From assembly GCA_945859605.1 (NCBI GenBank), contig OX243818.1, forward strand, positions 34,831,294 through 34,895,293: DNA of 64,000 bases, written 5' to 3'. Shown one piece after another: positions 10,025 to 20,750 of this stretch. Within the stretch, counting starts at the first letter, position 1. Every line of letters starts with the position of its first letter. The notes below the pieces were generated by a model. It saw only the letters and a list, made by a program, of their open reading frames with translations, was not told where the DNA came from and did no database searches. This stretch comes from Lumbricus rubellus (Eukaryota > Annelida > Clitellata > Crassiclitellata > Lumbricidae). Position numbers and translations under genes: made by a program.

Positions 10025-11750
10025 TAAGGTGCCAACGAAATGCATGGTCAAAAAATTATTTTGAGTAATCCAGTTGCCCACCCCCTAAAAATGTTTTCTA
10101 TGGCAAGAAACTCATGTGCTACAAATTGTATTGAACATGATGAATATTTAGAGGTAGCTTAGCACGTGGGTAGTTTATAGTAGCTTATCAAATCATTTCT
10201 TTGAAATCCCATATGGAAATAGCTTATATATACAGAGAACAGGCTGTGCTGTGACCTAATGTTCATACTGACTAAGAATAATGATGTTTCTTGTAGTTGT
10301 TTATCTTTCCCAATTCTTGGTTGTTGCTATAATAACATGGATAAACCAAAAAAGGCTAAATAAAGACTGTCTATGCAACTTCCAGCAATACAGGCCCTCA
10401 TGATGGTGCCTGTGTTTTGTTTGAACAAAGCATATAAGGAAGCACTACTGGGCTTGGTGTGTAGACCAAAATTATGGAATTAGTCGATGCCAAAGCGTTC
10501 AACGCCAGATGGGACCTCCAGTGGCATAACATCAAGATATTTAGAAGATTCAGAGATTCACATAACGTATAAATTTAAAGCAGACAGTATAAAGGTGACA
10601 GCAACTGCGCTGGTTTGGATCCAATTCAAAATGACTTTATCGAGCTCATCCAGCTCAATGATATTCAGCCAATAGACTACTAGAACCACTATGAGCTCTT
10701 TCACCGGGCACTGATATTTTTAGAAGGAGTGGAAAGTTGAGGAAATGTGCTTACACACCCCTGGAGCCCATCCTAGAGCTAGATAGTCTAGATAAATGGC
10801 AGGGTCACATACAGTTTTAAGCTACTTATTTCACTCTCAATAGACGTCACTAAATATGAGTTGTCGGCTCTACAAGAGTTCAAAGCAGTTGTGAAGTTGC
10901 ACATTAAGTGTCTGTACACACATGCATGTGCCACACCTGATCCTCGCAACGACTTGAATCTTCCGCATGAGTTTGATGCATACAGACACACTATCAAACT
11001 GTTGTCGATTCAGTAATCACTTCCTTCTGTAGTCATTTGTAGTATCTAGGTGAAATACTAACTGGTCTCACTTTCTCTGATACAATGATTCCTCTGGATT
11101 TGAAGGAAGCAATGGTCTCAGCCCTAAGTAAACAAATGCATAGACAAACTCCTTGACACGTTGTACTGCATGACAGTGCATGTGCTTGGCACTGTTGCGT
11201 TTGCCATACCAATGCAGCGATGGTTGTCACAACATACTTAGGAGTTTCTTGTGCCAATTGGAATATCACAGGACTTTTTGGTCCTTAAGACCTTCACCCT
11301 AGCACTTGAGAGAGAGCATTTCTGAGTATGCTAGTGTTCAAATATGGGCAGAGAGTCTGATGGTGGTCAACAATGACGCTGATTCATTCAATGGTGTCCT
11401 TGGTCACGATGAAAAACAGAATAAATTTCTGTAATAAGTGGCTTAGAGGCACCGCAGGACATTTCTAGTTACTAAGGAGTCTACTGTTGCACACTACTGT
11501 AGTGCTGGGCTCAATTGCTCATCACTAACTTAGCAAAGTGAACACCCTTCATAGTAATGTATCTTAACCATTGAAATAGCATGGAAATTAACAATGTCCT
11601 ATGCCAAAAACTTTAACCACGTGAAGCTACCAGTAAATACTTTCGGATTGACACCAAATTTGGTCTCCTTGCCATTCGTAACCAAGGTAACAAATTTGGG
11701 GGGTGGGTGGGACAATGCAAAATACAAATTTAATTTTGAGTGGCACCCTA
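10025..11750. mobile_element. hAT-like element remnant inserted in an ATAC repeat
   Basis: Ends TAAGGTGCCA and TGGCACCCTA are imperfect inverted repeats. Each is flanked by ATACATAC, compatible with an 8-bp target duplication though ambiguous inside a microsatellite. The interior holds broken plus-strand coding traces (for example near 10841-11010 and 11053-11150) with several stops. I could not assign them to a transposase family. Confidence 0.5.
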
Positions 11751-12171
11751 ATACATACAAACCTATTCATACACACATGCTAACATGCATATATACACGC
11801 TTACATACAAACATACATGCAAACATACATGTACATACAAACATACATTCATACATACCTACAAACATACATACATACATACAAACATACATACATTACA
11901 TAAATACATACAAACATACATGCATACATACAGACGTACTATGTACGTACGTACATACATACATTACATAATACATACATGTATATATATACGTACGTAC
12001 GTACACACATATATACATACATATATACATACATATATACATACATACATACATGCATACATACATACATATACATACATGCATATATGCATACATAAAT
12101 ACATACATACGTACATACATACATACATACATACATACATACATACATACATACATACATACATACATACA

Positions 12172-12205
<34 letters not shown>

Positions 12206-12528
12206 CATACATACATGCACATACGAACATATTATGTACATTCGAACATGCATACATACATGCACACATCCATACATACATGCATACATGCATACATACA
12301 TACATCCATACATACATACATACATACATACATACATACATACATACATACATACATACATACATACATACATACATACATACATACATACATACAATGT
12401 CATACATACATACATACATACATACATACATACATACATACATACATACATGCACATACGAACATAAAATTATTATGTACATACGAACATACATCCATAC
12501 ATACATGTATACATACATGTATACATAC

Positions 12529-12559
<31 letters not shown>

Positions 12560-12631
12560 CATACATACATACATACATACATACATACATACATACATAC
12601 ATACATACATACATACATACATACATACATA
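11751..12631. repeat. long (ATAC)n microsatellite
   Basis: About 880 bp of ATAC/ACAT repeats with interruptions. All open frames here, on both strands, are repeat translations. Confidence 0.97.
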
Positions 12632-13764
12632 CAGGGCCTCCGACAGGATTTGGAGGCCCAGGGCCACAACTGATTTTCGAGGCCTTTTTTCAAATATCTT
12701 TTGAAAACTCAACAGAAAGGTTCAAATCATCTTTCGAATCTTCAAAGCCACGAATTTATCGATAATGCTTTGATAATAATTTGAAGTTCTAGCGATATCA
12801 AAATTAATGCTTAACATAGCCAATCCATTTGCTATTTTTTTTCAATAAAATTGACAATGTGGTCAATTTTGTCAAATTGACTATTGCTGGTACAATGTAG
12901 GCCTACTGTGTAGGCTACACATTGCAAAGCGAATCGGACGATAAGAACAATATACGCCTATTCATATTAAAAGATTATTTAGGTTAGAATGTTTGACTTA
13001 CGAGTAATGAGCTAGCCTATAGCCTAATAGAGTTTAGAACCGCGGTTCCCAACCTGCCAAAAGTGGCCCGCGAGGCCTCAAAAAATGACCCGCCAGGCCT
13101 AAAAATGACCCTCATCTCTCACGAAATTAACAAAAAATTTAGAACAAATTGACAATTTGGACAGGATGGAACATAAAATTATTTTCTAAAGCAAATTATT
13201 TTATTTTCAAGTCTATAAACATCAAACATTCTACTCTGAAAAGTTTGAATCAATTATAACAATTTTTATATGCTTTTTAAAAATTAAATTTTAGCAATGT
13301 CGTCCCCCCCCTCCAATGCCTTAATGTCCTTTTAACTAAGAAAAAGTGTCTCTCGTGTCCTCCAACTTAGAAAAAAGTGGTCCTACAGTCAAAAAGGTTC
13401 AATGAGAACCACTGATTTAGACTGTTGACTTTTGCCAAGTCTTGGCGAGTGTTGACATTGACAACTTTTCAATTTTACAACTAAATTAACTCATATTAGA
13501 TATACGAATTTTTACAGTTTGCAATTAAGCGTCAACGATTTCGTCACGAAATAATTAGAACTTGTATAGCGCTATATTTCGACGAATTCGCCATGAAATA
13601 ATTAAAATTTGTATAGCGCTATATTTCAACGAATCACTCCTTAATTCCGTAATTCCTCGTTTCAATAAATAACTCCGTACCAGGTAGTTTTGAAATTCCG
13701 AGGCCCTTTATCAAGTGAGGCCTGGGGCCAAATGGCCCCGGTGGCCCCCCTGTCGGAGGCCCTG
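12632..13764. mobile_element. nonautonomous hAT-like element inserted in the ATAC array
   Basis: Terminal inverted repeats CAGGGCCTCCGACAGG and CCTGTCGGAGGCCCTG are perfect over 16 bp. Both flanks read CATACATA, consistent with an 8-bp duplication but ambiguous in the repeat. No coding sequence inside. Confidence 0.8.
13040..13414. mobile_element. short hAT-like element nested in the preceding one
   Basis: Left end CCGCGGTTCCCAACC and right end AATGAGAACCACTG resemble CAGTGGTTCTCAA-type hAT termini. The flanks GTTTAGAA and ATTTAGAC match at 6 of 8 positions. Confidence 0.5.
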
Positions 13765-14510
13765 CATACATACATACATACATACATACATGTGCATATA
13801 TACACACATTATATAAATAGATACATACAAGAAGACATACCTACTTATTATTATTAGATATAGGCGTATGTAAATCAACGTTGACTTGACATGGCGCATC
13901 AGTAGCCTATTGGACCAATGTTCGTAAAACGAACATGACCCAGATATGAATTTTTTGGCGACTTGGTTTTTTACAGTAAACTTATGCAAATGACATGTGC
14001 TTTGTGCAAAATATATGCACTTTTTGAATGCCTATCAAAATGTGATATATCACAATTAGGATCATAATAATTATTATGCAAGCAAAAGACGGCGAACATA
14101 CCAAGTTTTGCAGTATTTTGCATTAGTAAAAAACAGTTCAAAACTTTAAAAACTGTAATTTTTTGAATTTTATCTGACAATTCAGACTTCCTGCTGACAT
14201 AAAAAAATACTTGTAGGCCTACAGGAGATTATGTGATGGCGTCACCCTATGTGTGGTCTTTAAAAAAAGATGTTCGTAAAACGAACGTTGGTCCAAAACG
14301 GGTTAATTCGTCGTTCACTACTTTACGTGTTTAGGCTAAGTTACTTTATCCGAGGGAAATTTAGGCTTTTGCTGTGACATAATCTTCGTTTATTAACATT
14401 CAATCTGACAAGAACGCAGAATGACTACAGATACGAAATACGGCCCGCTTCGCACGACACGCAGGTCGGCTACACAGCAGGCTCGGTAGCTTAACATAAA
14501 TGGCCTAAGT

Positions 14511-15479
14511 CAGTGGTCTCAAACTCAAGTCAGCACGTGGGCCACATTTGAAAATTTACAGGGGCTCGTGAGCCGCAACGTAGGCCTAATAATAGTATAG
14601 GCCTATAATTCGCGACGTGAAATTATTCGTTGTAGCATAGCATACAATGCTGCAATAATGACAGGCACAGACCTACAACCCTGTCAAATTTACATGATAA
14701 TATTAGATTTTCAGTATAACAGTACTATAATTATGGTGCCATATAAAAAATTTAGCCACAATAATATGAAGTAGGCCTACATCATTAACACGTTTAGTAA
14801 TGCCTAAAAGTAAACGTGTAGTGCTGCTCAGCTCTAAACTTTAAGGTAAGACTATTAGGCCTATGTCGTGAGTTGTCTCAGTGGCAGTGCTTAAGTATGG
14901 TTGGCGCTATTCATCTGACAACGTTTCCCAATTATAAGAGCATCAATGTTTGGTTTTGTCTTTTGAGATGCTATCAATCATACCGTACAGCTTAAAATTT
15001 TCACCAATAACTCAAACACGTGACCTTCTTTGAGACAAATTATTCTTTAATAATGATAAAAACCGCTCACATAATTACATGTACGTAGGGCCTAGGCTAG
15101 GCATCGTTAGGCTACTACCAAACACGCCATGTGCAGCTTTGGGAATTAAATAAAATTTGTCTTGTACGAATGTAAGCCTACGTGGTAGAGGGGTGTAGAC
15201 TGAAGAATGCTGGAATCACAACTGTCTGCTTCAGCATTGCACCGCATTGGTCAACTAATAACGCCTTCTGTAGCCTATAAAATGGTATGCTGTTGCAGAT
15301 TAAATGTCCACAGCAAAAAGCAGTAGAACAAAGTTTTAGGCTAACCTTGGTTCGCCTCTCAAAAGAACTACAAAATCGTTTTAAACCGATTTCTCTCTTT
15401 AAAAAACCCCAAACCAGATGTCTTTCACGGGCCGCATTAATCGGGTGCGGCCCGCGGGCCGCGTGTTTGAGACCCCCTG
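14511..15479. mobile_element. nonautonomous hAT element
   Basis: Begins CAGTGGTCTCAAACTC and ends GTTTGAGACCCCCTG, with GGGCCRC-rich subterminal parts at both ends. The 8-bp flanks are GCCTAAGT and GCCTAAAT (7 of 8 identical). No transposase frame. Confidence 0.75.
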
Positions 15480-15524
15480 GCCTAAATGCCAGAACACCCC
15501 TGGTACGGCCAAGTCAGAAGTGAG

Positions 15525-15880
15525 AGGGGCGATCTTATTTTTAACAGACCCGAGGAAGACAACACAACAGAAAGCACCACTGGCAGATAACAGAAAAATT
15601 CAAATAATTTTTGACCTGAGCAAGGCTTGAACCCAGGCCGCGATAATGAATACTCACTGTACCCAGTTTATCGACTAGCGATTTCTCAACTGAGTGGGAG
15701 GGGCGATCTTATTTTCAACAGACCCGAGGCAAGCAACACAACAGAAAGCGCCACTGGCAGATAACAGAAAATTCAAATAAATCTTTGCCCCCGAGTGAAC
15801 CCAGGCCGCGATAATGACTACCCAGTTAGTACCCAGTTTATCGACCATAGCGCTCTCTCAACTGAGCTACGCCCCTCCCC
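15525..15880 (-). repeat. two tandem tRNA-derived SINE/tRNA-like copies
   Basis: Two head-to-tail copies (about 15525-15695 and 15696-15880). On the minus strand each has an A-box-like GTAGCTCAGTTGAGAGAGCG (clear in the second copy) and a B-box-like GGTTCAAGCC or GGTTCACTCG, followed by a shared body containing CTGCCAGTGG and GTTGTGTTG. Confidence 0.7.
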
Positions 15881-18323
15881 CACCCCACCTATAGGCTAGG
15901 CTAGGCTATATTTCGCATTTTTAAAATGTTCTACATGTATATTGCTTACTCTTGTACTTTAAAATTAAGCCTACATTATCTCCTCCAAAACAAGTCAATG
16001 GCCGGAGTCTACAAATTATAATAATTATTGTACTGCAAAACAATCAAATTGAGAACTTTTTACCTAAAACGTTGACCAAACTTTGAAGTCGTTTTTCTCG
16101 GTTTCGCCAAAATCCATGATAGATCATTATAATATCCAGTTACCTGATGCAAGTCAATGTCAATCTCCGAAGGAGGGTTGTGCAGTGTACACGAGGGTGA
16201 ACGCGAGTATAGGCCCTACAGGGTGTGCTTATCTAAAAAAATTATTGGCATAGTGTAAGCTTAAGCCTAGCCTACTAAGCTCCGTAAACAAGCTATAGCC
16301 TAGGGTATACGCGGGTACGCAGAGTGCACGTTCATCACACAGAGTCAAGATAAGAAGGTGATAAAAATAAAACTCTGACAAGAAAACAACAGAAAATCAC
16401 GTTCACATAACTGTAACAAGTAGGTCTAAAACTGACAAAATAATTAAATTAGCGAGTCTTCTGCCGCGGTAAACATGCACTACCAGGCCAACAACCATTA
16501 GAAAGTCATCCCGATGACTAAAAAAGTCATGAGAAAACTCGATATAATTATGGGGGAAAGGTCATTAGAAAATTCCAGTACAGACCTGCTCCTAAGTAGT
16601 AATGTGGCATTGCAGAGATGTGCCTGCAGACTGCACTGCGTGAAACGCGACTCTAAAACCATTGGTTATTGATGCCCCAATATCCTGTTGATGAGCCATA
16701 TGATTATCCAGATGTGTAGACACGAGAAATGAAAGAATAGAATAATTATCATAGGGGCCCACACTTTAGCCGGATGGTGCTTCAGAACGCTAATTGCCGC
16801 TAACTCATGAATTCACAGCCTACTCGTCGTCATTTTGGCATTCAAATAGCCAAGGTCTACACTCTACAGTTTGCAGACTACAAAATCTGGAAATAATACG
16901 CAACAATTACGGAGCAATATTCTGAATGCCGTACCAGGAAGGATGACGAGCTGCGAACACGATCGACGTGTAATTAACATTGCCCAATAGTTTTCGGTGG
17001 GGGGCACGCCTTATTATCTAGGTCACAGCCTAAGGAGCAGGGACGTCATTGGCGGGGGTGGGGGCATTTCCCCCAACCTGAATTTGACCGATTGTTCTTA
17101 CACCTGACATGTTTTGCAAAGCCACACGTTGTTCAAAATACCAAAAGGCCTGTGTCTTCACAAGTTCACAGCCTCAGTAATTTTGTATGCAAGGACAGAT
17201 TCGAGCTGCACACAGTGCACAGTTCATAGGCCACAGATATCGGCTTACCGTATGTGTATACTTTCTGTCTCCGGTTGATACTCGCCAGACGTAAGCTTAC
17301 AGTTTGTTCCCGCTAAAAAAAGCGAAAACCTTGTCCAAGGTCAGTAGGTATGTGTTGGTCCTGTGAGACACATAGAGCAAACCGACACCCAGTTGCATGA
17401 AGCAGCCAGGCATGATTCTCCCTCTGCGCCTACAAGCATCCCATCCCATCTGACCGGGAGCTGGAGCTGATCTAGGGCAAGAAGCCCGCATAAATTATGA
17501 CAAATGAGCGGGAAGTTCAGAAAGGAGACAGCAGAAAGATTATTATAAGGAGCTGACTGCAGCAGAAATGATTAAACATGGTATACCAGGTAAGCAAGAA
17601 TTGCCAAACTCACAAAATTAGGAAGCATTAGGCCTATGTAATAATGATGATGCTTTACTAAGTGTTTTAAGGAACAAAACATTTTGAAATTCAATAATTG
17701 CTGTCAAATAGCCTTGATATTGCCAAATGATCACTATTATTACCATTTAAAAAAACCAGGGTGTAATGTTTTAACACTTCATTTATTGCTTAACGATAAA
17801 ACATGTCCTTCTTCACTCCCGTTCATACATAGAGTAATCTTCACTTTCTGACGCTAGCGCCACCTATCATTCATTATCAGTTATATAGCGCATTTATAAT
17901 TATCCTTACACACTACACATGGTACCAGCGTACCGGCGCGTCACTGTTCTGTTTGAAATATGTTGTTGAAATTTGACCACTGTACGTAAATATGAATTGC
18001 CTTTAAGACTGTAAAGTTTCATTTAAAAGTTCGGGTGTTTGACCACGATATGGGCTAATAACCGTAGGGATTACAATTTTGGCGCCCCAAACTATCCAGT
18101 TAGATTCTCATTATTTACCAACCGCTTGTCAATCATGGTTTTGGCGCTCCATTGAAAACTAATGGGTGCCCCATGCTCTTTGCAAAACGCTGTGTTGCTA
18201 GACCAGTCACAGTCTGGCTGCACCCAACAGCTTTCCAATCAGAAATACCCCCACCAGTTAATGAGCCAGTTAGTTCAAGCTCGGGCGGACAATCTGGCTG
18301 TGAAGGAATCTTTGGTCGAAACG

Positions 18324-18325
<2 letters not shown>
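15881..18325. other. no gene seen
   Basis: Only short non-coding frames. A hAT-like left end (CAGGGACGTCATTGGCGGGG) begins near 17038 without a recognised partner. TGTACATG-type and GTAGGCCTAC-like words are scattered. Confidence 0.5.

Positions 18326-18366
<41 letters not shown>
18326..18366. repeat. (AATC)n microsatellite
   Basis: About ten perfect copies of AATC. Confidence 0.95.
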
Positions 18367-18439
18367 TCACTTTATTGCAACCAGAAAACAAGATGACAGC
18401 AAAAGTAGAAAATATGCATACATTGGCTACAAAGGGGGC

Positions 18440-18525
18440 AAAGCTCGAGGGTACGTACCATACGTATTCTATTTTTTGAAAGGTACGTACGTATTTTAAC
18501 GTACCCTATTTTAGGGTACGTAAAC
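18440..18525. repeat. dispersed repeat, left copy
   Basis: GGTACGTACCATACGTATTC, TGAAAGGTACGTA, CGTATTTTAACGTA and CTATTTTAGGGTACG occur in the same order and orientation near 34240-34335, on the other side of the Polinton. Confidence 0.75.
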
Positions 18526-18562
18526 AATAAATAAAATACGTTAACCATGTCATTGCTCATTA

Positions 18563-18568
18563 TAAGAA
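18563..18568. repeat. Polinton target-site duplication, left copy (TAAGAA)
   Basis: TAAGAA directly before the AG terminus; identical to 33671-33676. Six-base duplications are standard for Polintons. Confidence 0.93.
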
Positions 18569-18852
18569 AGTAGAACAGAATGTAGCAAGCTCGGACATTC
18601 GACCAGTATAGCCTTGACTTTCGTCCAATTTGACCAGTACAGCCTTTACTTTCGCCCATTTGACCTATACAGCCTTAAAAATTGAGTGCCCGCGCAGTTC
18701 GACCAATATAGCCTTACTTTTTCATATTCGGCGTCTGTCGTAAAAAAGTAAAAAAGTAAAAAAAGTAAAAAAAAGTAAAAAAAGTAAAAAAAGTAAAAAA
18801 AGTAAAAAAAGTAAAAAAAGTAAAAAAAAAAAATTTCTTCGGCGTATACAAA
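18569..18852 (+). repeat. Polinton left terminal inverted repeat (reaches the first start codon)
   Basis: Matches the reverse complement of the right end with only two mismatches over the first 185 bp or so. An A-rich GTAAAAAA array follows, longer here than at the right end, then GGCGTATACAAAATG. Four copies of GACCARTAYAGCCTT-like words lie at 18601, 18632, 18662 and 18701. Confidence 0.93.
18838..18852 (+). promoter_or_regulatory. TIR-borne inward promoter/leader of the SAP-like gene
   Basis: The end of the left repeat reads CGGCGTATACAAA immediately before ATG. The right repeat gives GGCGTATATAAA immediately before the PolB ATG. Conservation in both arms with a TATA-like core suggests a shared promoter/leader; function is inferred. 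Confidence 0.45.
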
Positions 18853-19170
18853 ATGGACTACTCGAAGAAAACTGTTACTGAATTACGAAAAATCGCCGAG
18901 CGCAGCGGCAAGCATGCATATTTTACAAGACGGTGGATAGCGAAGTTCATTGCTAAAATTGACGCCCACACCCGCGAATGCTACGACGATGAATGCCCAT
19001 GCAAGAATCCACAGCCGGATCGACAACAAGGGCCAGGCACGATTACCGTCGTTCGTCGTCGGCGCAATGGCAACTCGCCCCCGTGTGATGTTAGTTTGAT
19101 CGACAACGAGATCATCATCGTTAATTGTCAATGCAATGGTAACTCATGCCTGTGTGATGTAAGAGCGTGA
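18853..19170 (+). CDS. small SAP/Rho-N-like domain protein
   Basis: 105 residues. Residues 5-38 (TVTELRKIAERSGK...) show the helix-extended-helix pattern seen in the two N-terminal repeats of this element's PolB (NLKELRQIPKQRG and TVRELREIAKKRG), so a SAP/Rho-N-like nucleic-acid-binding motif is likely. The C-terminal half has Cys pairs (CPC, CQC, CLC) that might bind metal. It starts at the first ATG after the inverted repeat, so it is the outermost left gene. Role unknown; DNA binding at the termini or in replication is a reasonable guess. Confidence 0.65.
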   Translation: MDYSKKTVTELRKIAERSGKHAYFTRRWIAKFIAKIDAHTRECYDDECPCKNPQPDRQQGPGTITVVRRRRNGNSPPCDVSLIDNEIIIVNCQCNGNSCLCDVRA

Positions 19171-19206
19171 GTGAACTACGACGTAGATACGGGATTACAA
19201 TATCGC

Positions 19207-19239
19207 AAACGATTTTACACCGTTGGTTTATAATCGTTT
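19207..19239. terminator. hairpin between convergent genes
   Basis: AAACGATT at 19207-19214 pairs with AATCGTTT at 19232-19239 (8-bp perfect stem, 17-nt loop) in the 126-bp gap between the SAP-like gene and the integrase stop. A terminator or 3'-processing role is inferred. Confidence 0.4.
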
Positions 19240-19296
19240 TCGGATCAATCGAATATTATTTTTTCCCCCAAACACGACATATTTTTCATAATCGTC

Positions 19297-20166
19297 TCAC
19301 AATGTCGCCAAGTCTTCAGTATCAATCCACGAGTTGAACGAGTCTGGGTAGCCCAACCACTTCACGAGACATTTCTTCCCGCGTTTCCTAATCACTTTTT
19401 CGATTCTAAATATTTCTTGAGTTGTTTTCTGTAGCTCCTGGTCGTAAAAAGAGCCTTGTATTTCCTCACCCGCAGAATCAGTAATCTTGTAAGTTGGCGG
19501 ATCTGTGTATTGAACCTGAGATACTACAAAAACCTCCTCCACCCATCTAGTCGTATAACCCTTCTCAAAAATGTTCTTCTTCCTAGTTATTCTGACTCGA
19601 TCGCCGATTGTAAACTTTGGTACAATAGGCTCTGAAATCTCGTCGCCGTATAAATTCATAAATACAGTCTTTTCGTTCAATTTCATACTAGCCTTCGCGG
19701 GGGTCATTTTGATCGAAGAATGTCTCGTGCCATTATAATTACTAACCATCTCATCTAATACATCGATATATCTTCTAGTTGAATTAGCTGTGAAGTACTT
19801 GAACATCTTCTCTTTCATCGTACGCACCCATCTTTCTACGATACAACTTTTCCCCTCGTTCTCGGTAGAATACAACTCGACTAAATTCTTTACATTTTTG
19901 TTATAAAATTCTTTCCCTTTGTCGCACCAAACTTTGACAGGCTGTCGACCACCCCCGAGTATCTTCACAAACCCATCGGCTGTAGACTTCCCACTCTTGT
20001 CATGTAATGGAACGATCCACCCATACTTGGAAAACACATCTATAACGGTCAATAGAAATTTCACGCCATCATTATCTCTGGCGAAGGCCTGCATGTCGAT
20101 TAGGTCAGCTGCCCAAATCTGGTCAATCCCGCCAACACGGACCCGCCTCGTCCTAAAATTTCTCAC
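19297..20166 (-). CDS. Polinton integrase (RVE/DDE core) with C-terminal chromodomain
   Basis: 289 residues from a GTG at 20166; the frame continues upstream without ATG to a TAA near 20240, adding an ELHKPV motif typical of the segment before Polinton integrase cores. Core residues: D21 (AADLIDM), D82 (WCDKGKEF) and E111 (IVERWVRTMK). The D82-E111 spacing is 28 residues rather than the usual 35 or so, so the core looks about seven residues short. Residues about 253-289 form a chromodomain (VIRKRGKKCLVKWLGY...), typical of integrases targeting chromatin. The product would insert the linear element and create the 6-bp duplication. No start codon fits, so it is probably the downstream part of a product shared with the overlapping PLA2 frame at 20190-20750. 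Confidence 0.88.
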   Translation of the reverse strand: MRNFRTRRVRVGGIDQIWAADLIDMQAFARDNDGVKFLLTVIDVFSKYGWIVPLHDKSGKSTADGFVKILGGGRQPVKVWCDKGKEFYNKNVKNLVELYSTENEGKSCIVERWVRTMKEKMFKYFTANSTRRYIDVLDEMVSNYNGTRHSSIKMTPAKASMKLNEKTVFMNLYGDEISEPIVPKFTIGDRVRITRKKNIFEKGYTTRWVEEVFVVSQVQYTDPPTYKITDSAGEEIQGSFYDQELQKTTQEIFRIEKVIRKRGKKCLVKWLGYPDSFNSWIDTEDLATL

Positions 20167-20189
20167 TACTGGTTTGTGTAATTCATTCG

Positions 20190-20750
20190 CTAATTGATTA
20201 GTCCATTTCGGGACCTGCTGTAATTTTTGGCTTTTTTAAAACCCAAACCTAGGCTTGTTTTAGGTGATAAGATGGGTTTTACTATCGCCCTCTCTACGCG
20301 TTCCCGCAGACTTGGATTAGGTATATTATTCAACTGGTTTATCATTGCTCTATCCGCGACATTCCTAGAAGCCGTATCAGTGTGTTGATTGTATGCCAGG
20401 TCATGAACGTATGCCGCACTATCTACCCTGTTTATAGGTTTGCTCCAGTCTTTGGGGGTTTCGTTGGGGTTCAAACGCAAATCTAGCCTAGTACCGGGGC
20501 CAGTAAACTGATGGCCCGGCAAATGTAATTCACCTGGAAATTTAGCCCAAGGTAATTTAATGTTGCTAGTGGCAGCGTTCAATGAACCTACTAGATCTCC
20601 GCCTTGCGCAACAGCGGACGCCTTCACGAATTGAGTTTTTGTTTTCCCGCATACGACGCAAACACCTCTGAGCATCGATCTCCCATTATTAGCCACGGCG
20701 TTCTGCACATCTGTCGTCTGGGTCTGTTTTTTACATTTTACGCAATACAT
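20190..20750 (-). CDS. zinc-ribbon plus parvovirus-VP1-like phospholipase A2 domain protein
   Basis: 186 residues. N-terminus: paired CxxC (3-6 and 31-34), a zinc ribbon resembling small viral zinc-ribbon domains. Residues about 82-140: calcium-loop-like GPGTRLD (84-90) and catalytic HDLAY (116-120), the hallmark of the PLA2 domain of parvovirus VP1 and adintovirus proteins, used to breach endosomal membranes. The C-terminal 20 residues are basic and overlap the upstream extension of the integrase frame; the frames differ by one base at an A run (20232-20237 on plus as T6). Its ATG is 29 bp from the divergent ATPase ATG. Likely a virion entry protein; a PLA2-integrase joint product is plausible. 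Confidence 0.82.
   Translation of the reverse strand: MYCVKCKKQTQTTDVQNAVANNGRSMLRGVCVVCGKTKTQFVKASAVAQGGDLVGSLNAATSNIKLPWAKFPGELHLPGHQFTGPGTRLDLRLNPNETPKDWSKPINRVDSAAYVHDLAYNQHTDTASRNVADRAMINQLNNIPNPSLRERVERAIVKPILSPKTSLGLGFKKAKNYSRSRNGLIN

Larger units (their letters stand above)
6356..14302. mobile_element. candidate piggyBac-like terminus pair enclosing nested elements
   Basis: TTAA at 6352-6355 is followed by CCCGTTTAGGATC. At the other end GGTCCAAAACGGG is followed by TTAA (14303-14306). The 13-bp ends match in inverted orientation at 11 positions. The palindrome GTTCGTAAAACGAAC (or its mirror GTTCGTTTTACGAAC) lies near 6490, 13921 and 14273. No transposase was recognised. These may be the ends of one insertion-swollen element or single ends of two family members. 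Confidence 0.35.

Noticed and set aside
6655..12631. ATAC arrays as a CRISPR-like or regulatory array
   Set aside because: Simple tetranucleotide repeats without spacers; eukaryotic context.
11785..12765. Long His/Thr/Ile or Met/Tyr/Val/Cys frames on both strands
   Set aside because: They are translations of the ATAC microsatellite; no codon structure beyond the repeat.
18162..18479. Open frames through the AATC repeat
   Set aside because: Repeat translation (SINQ units) with no homologue-like features.
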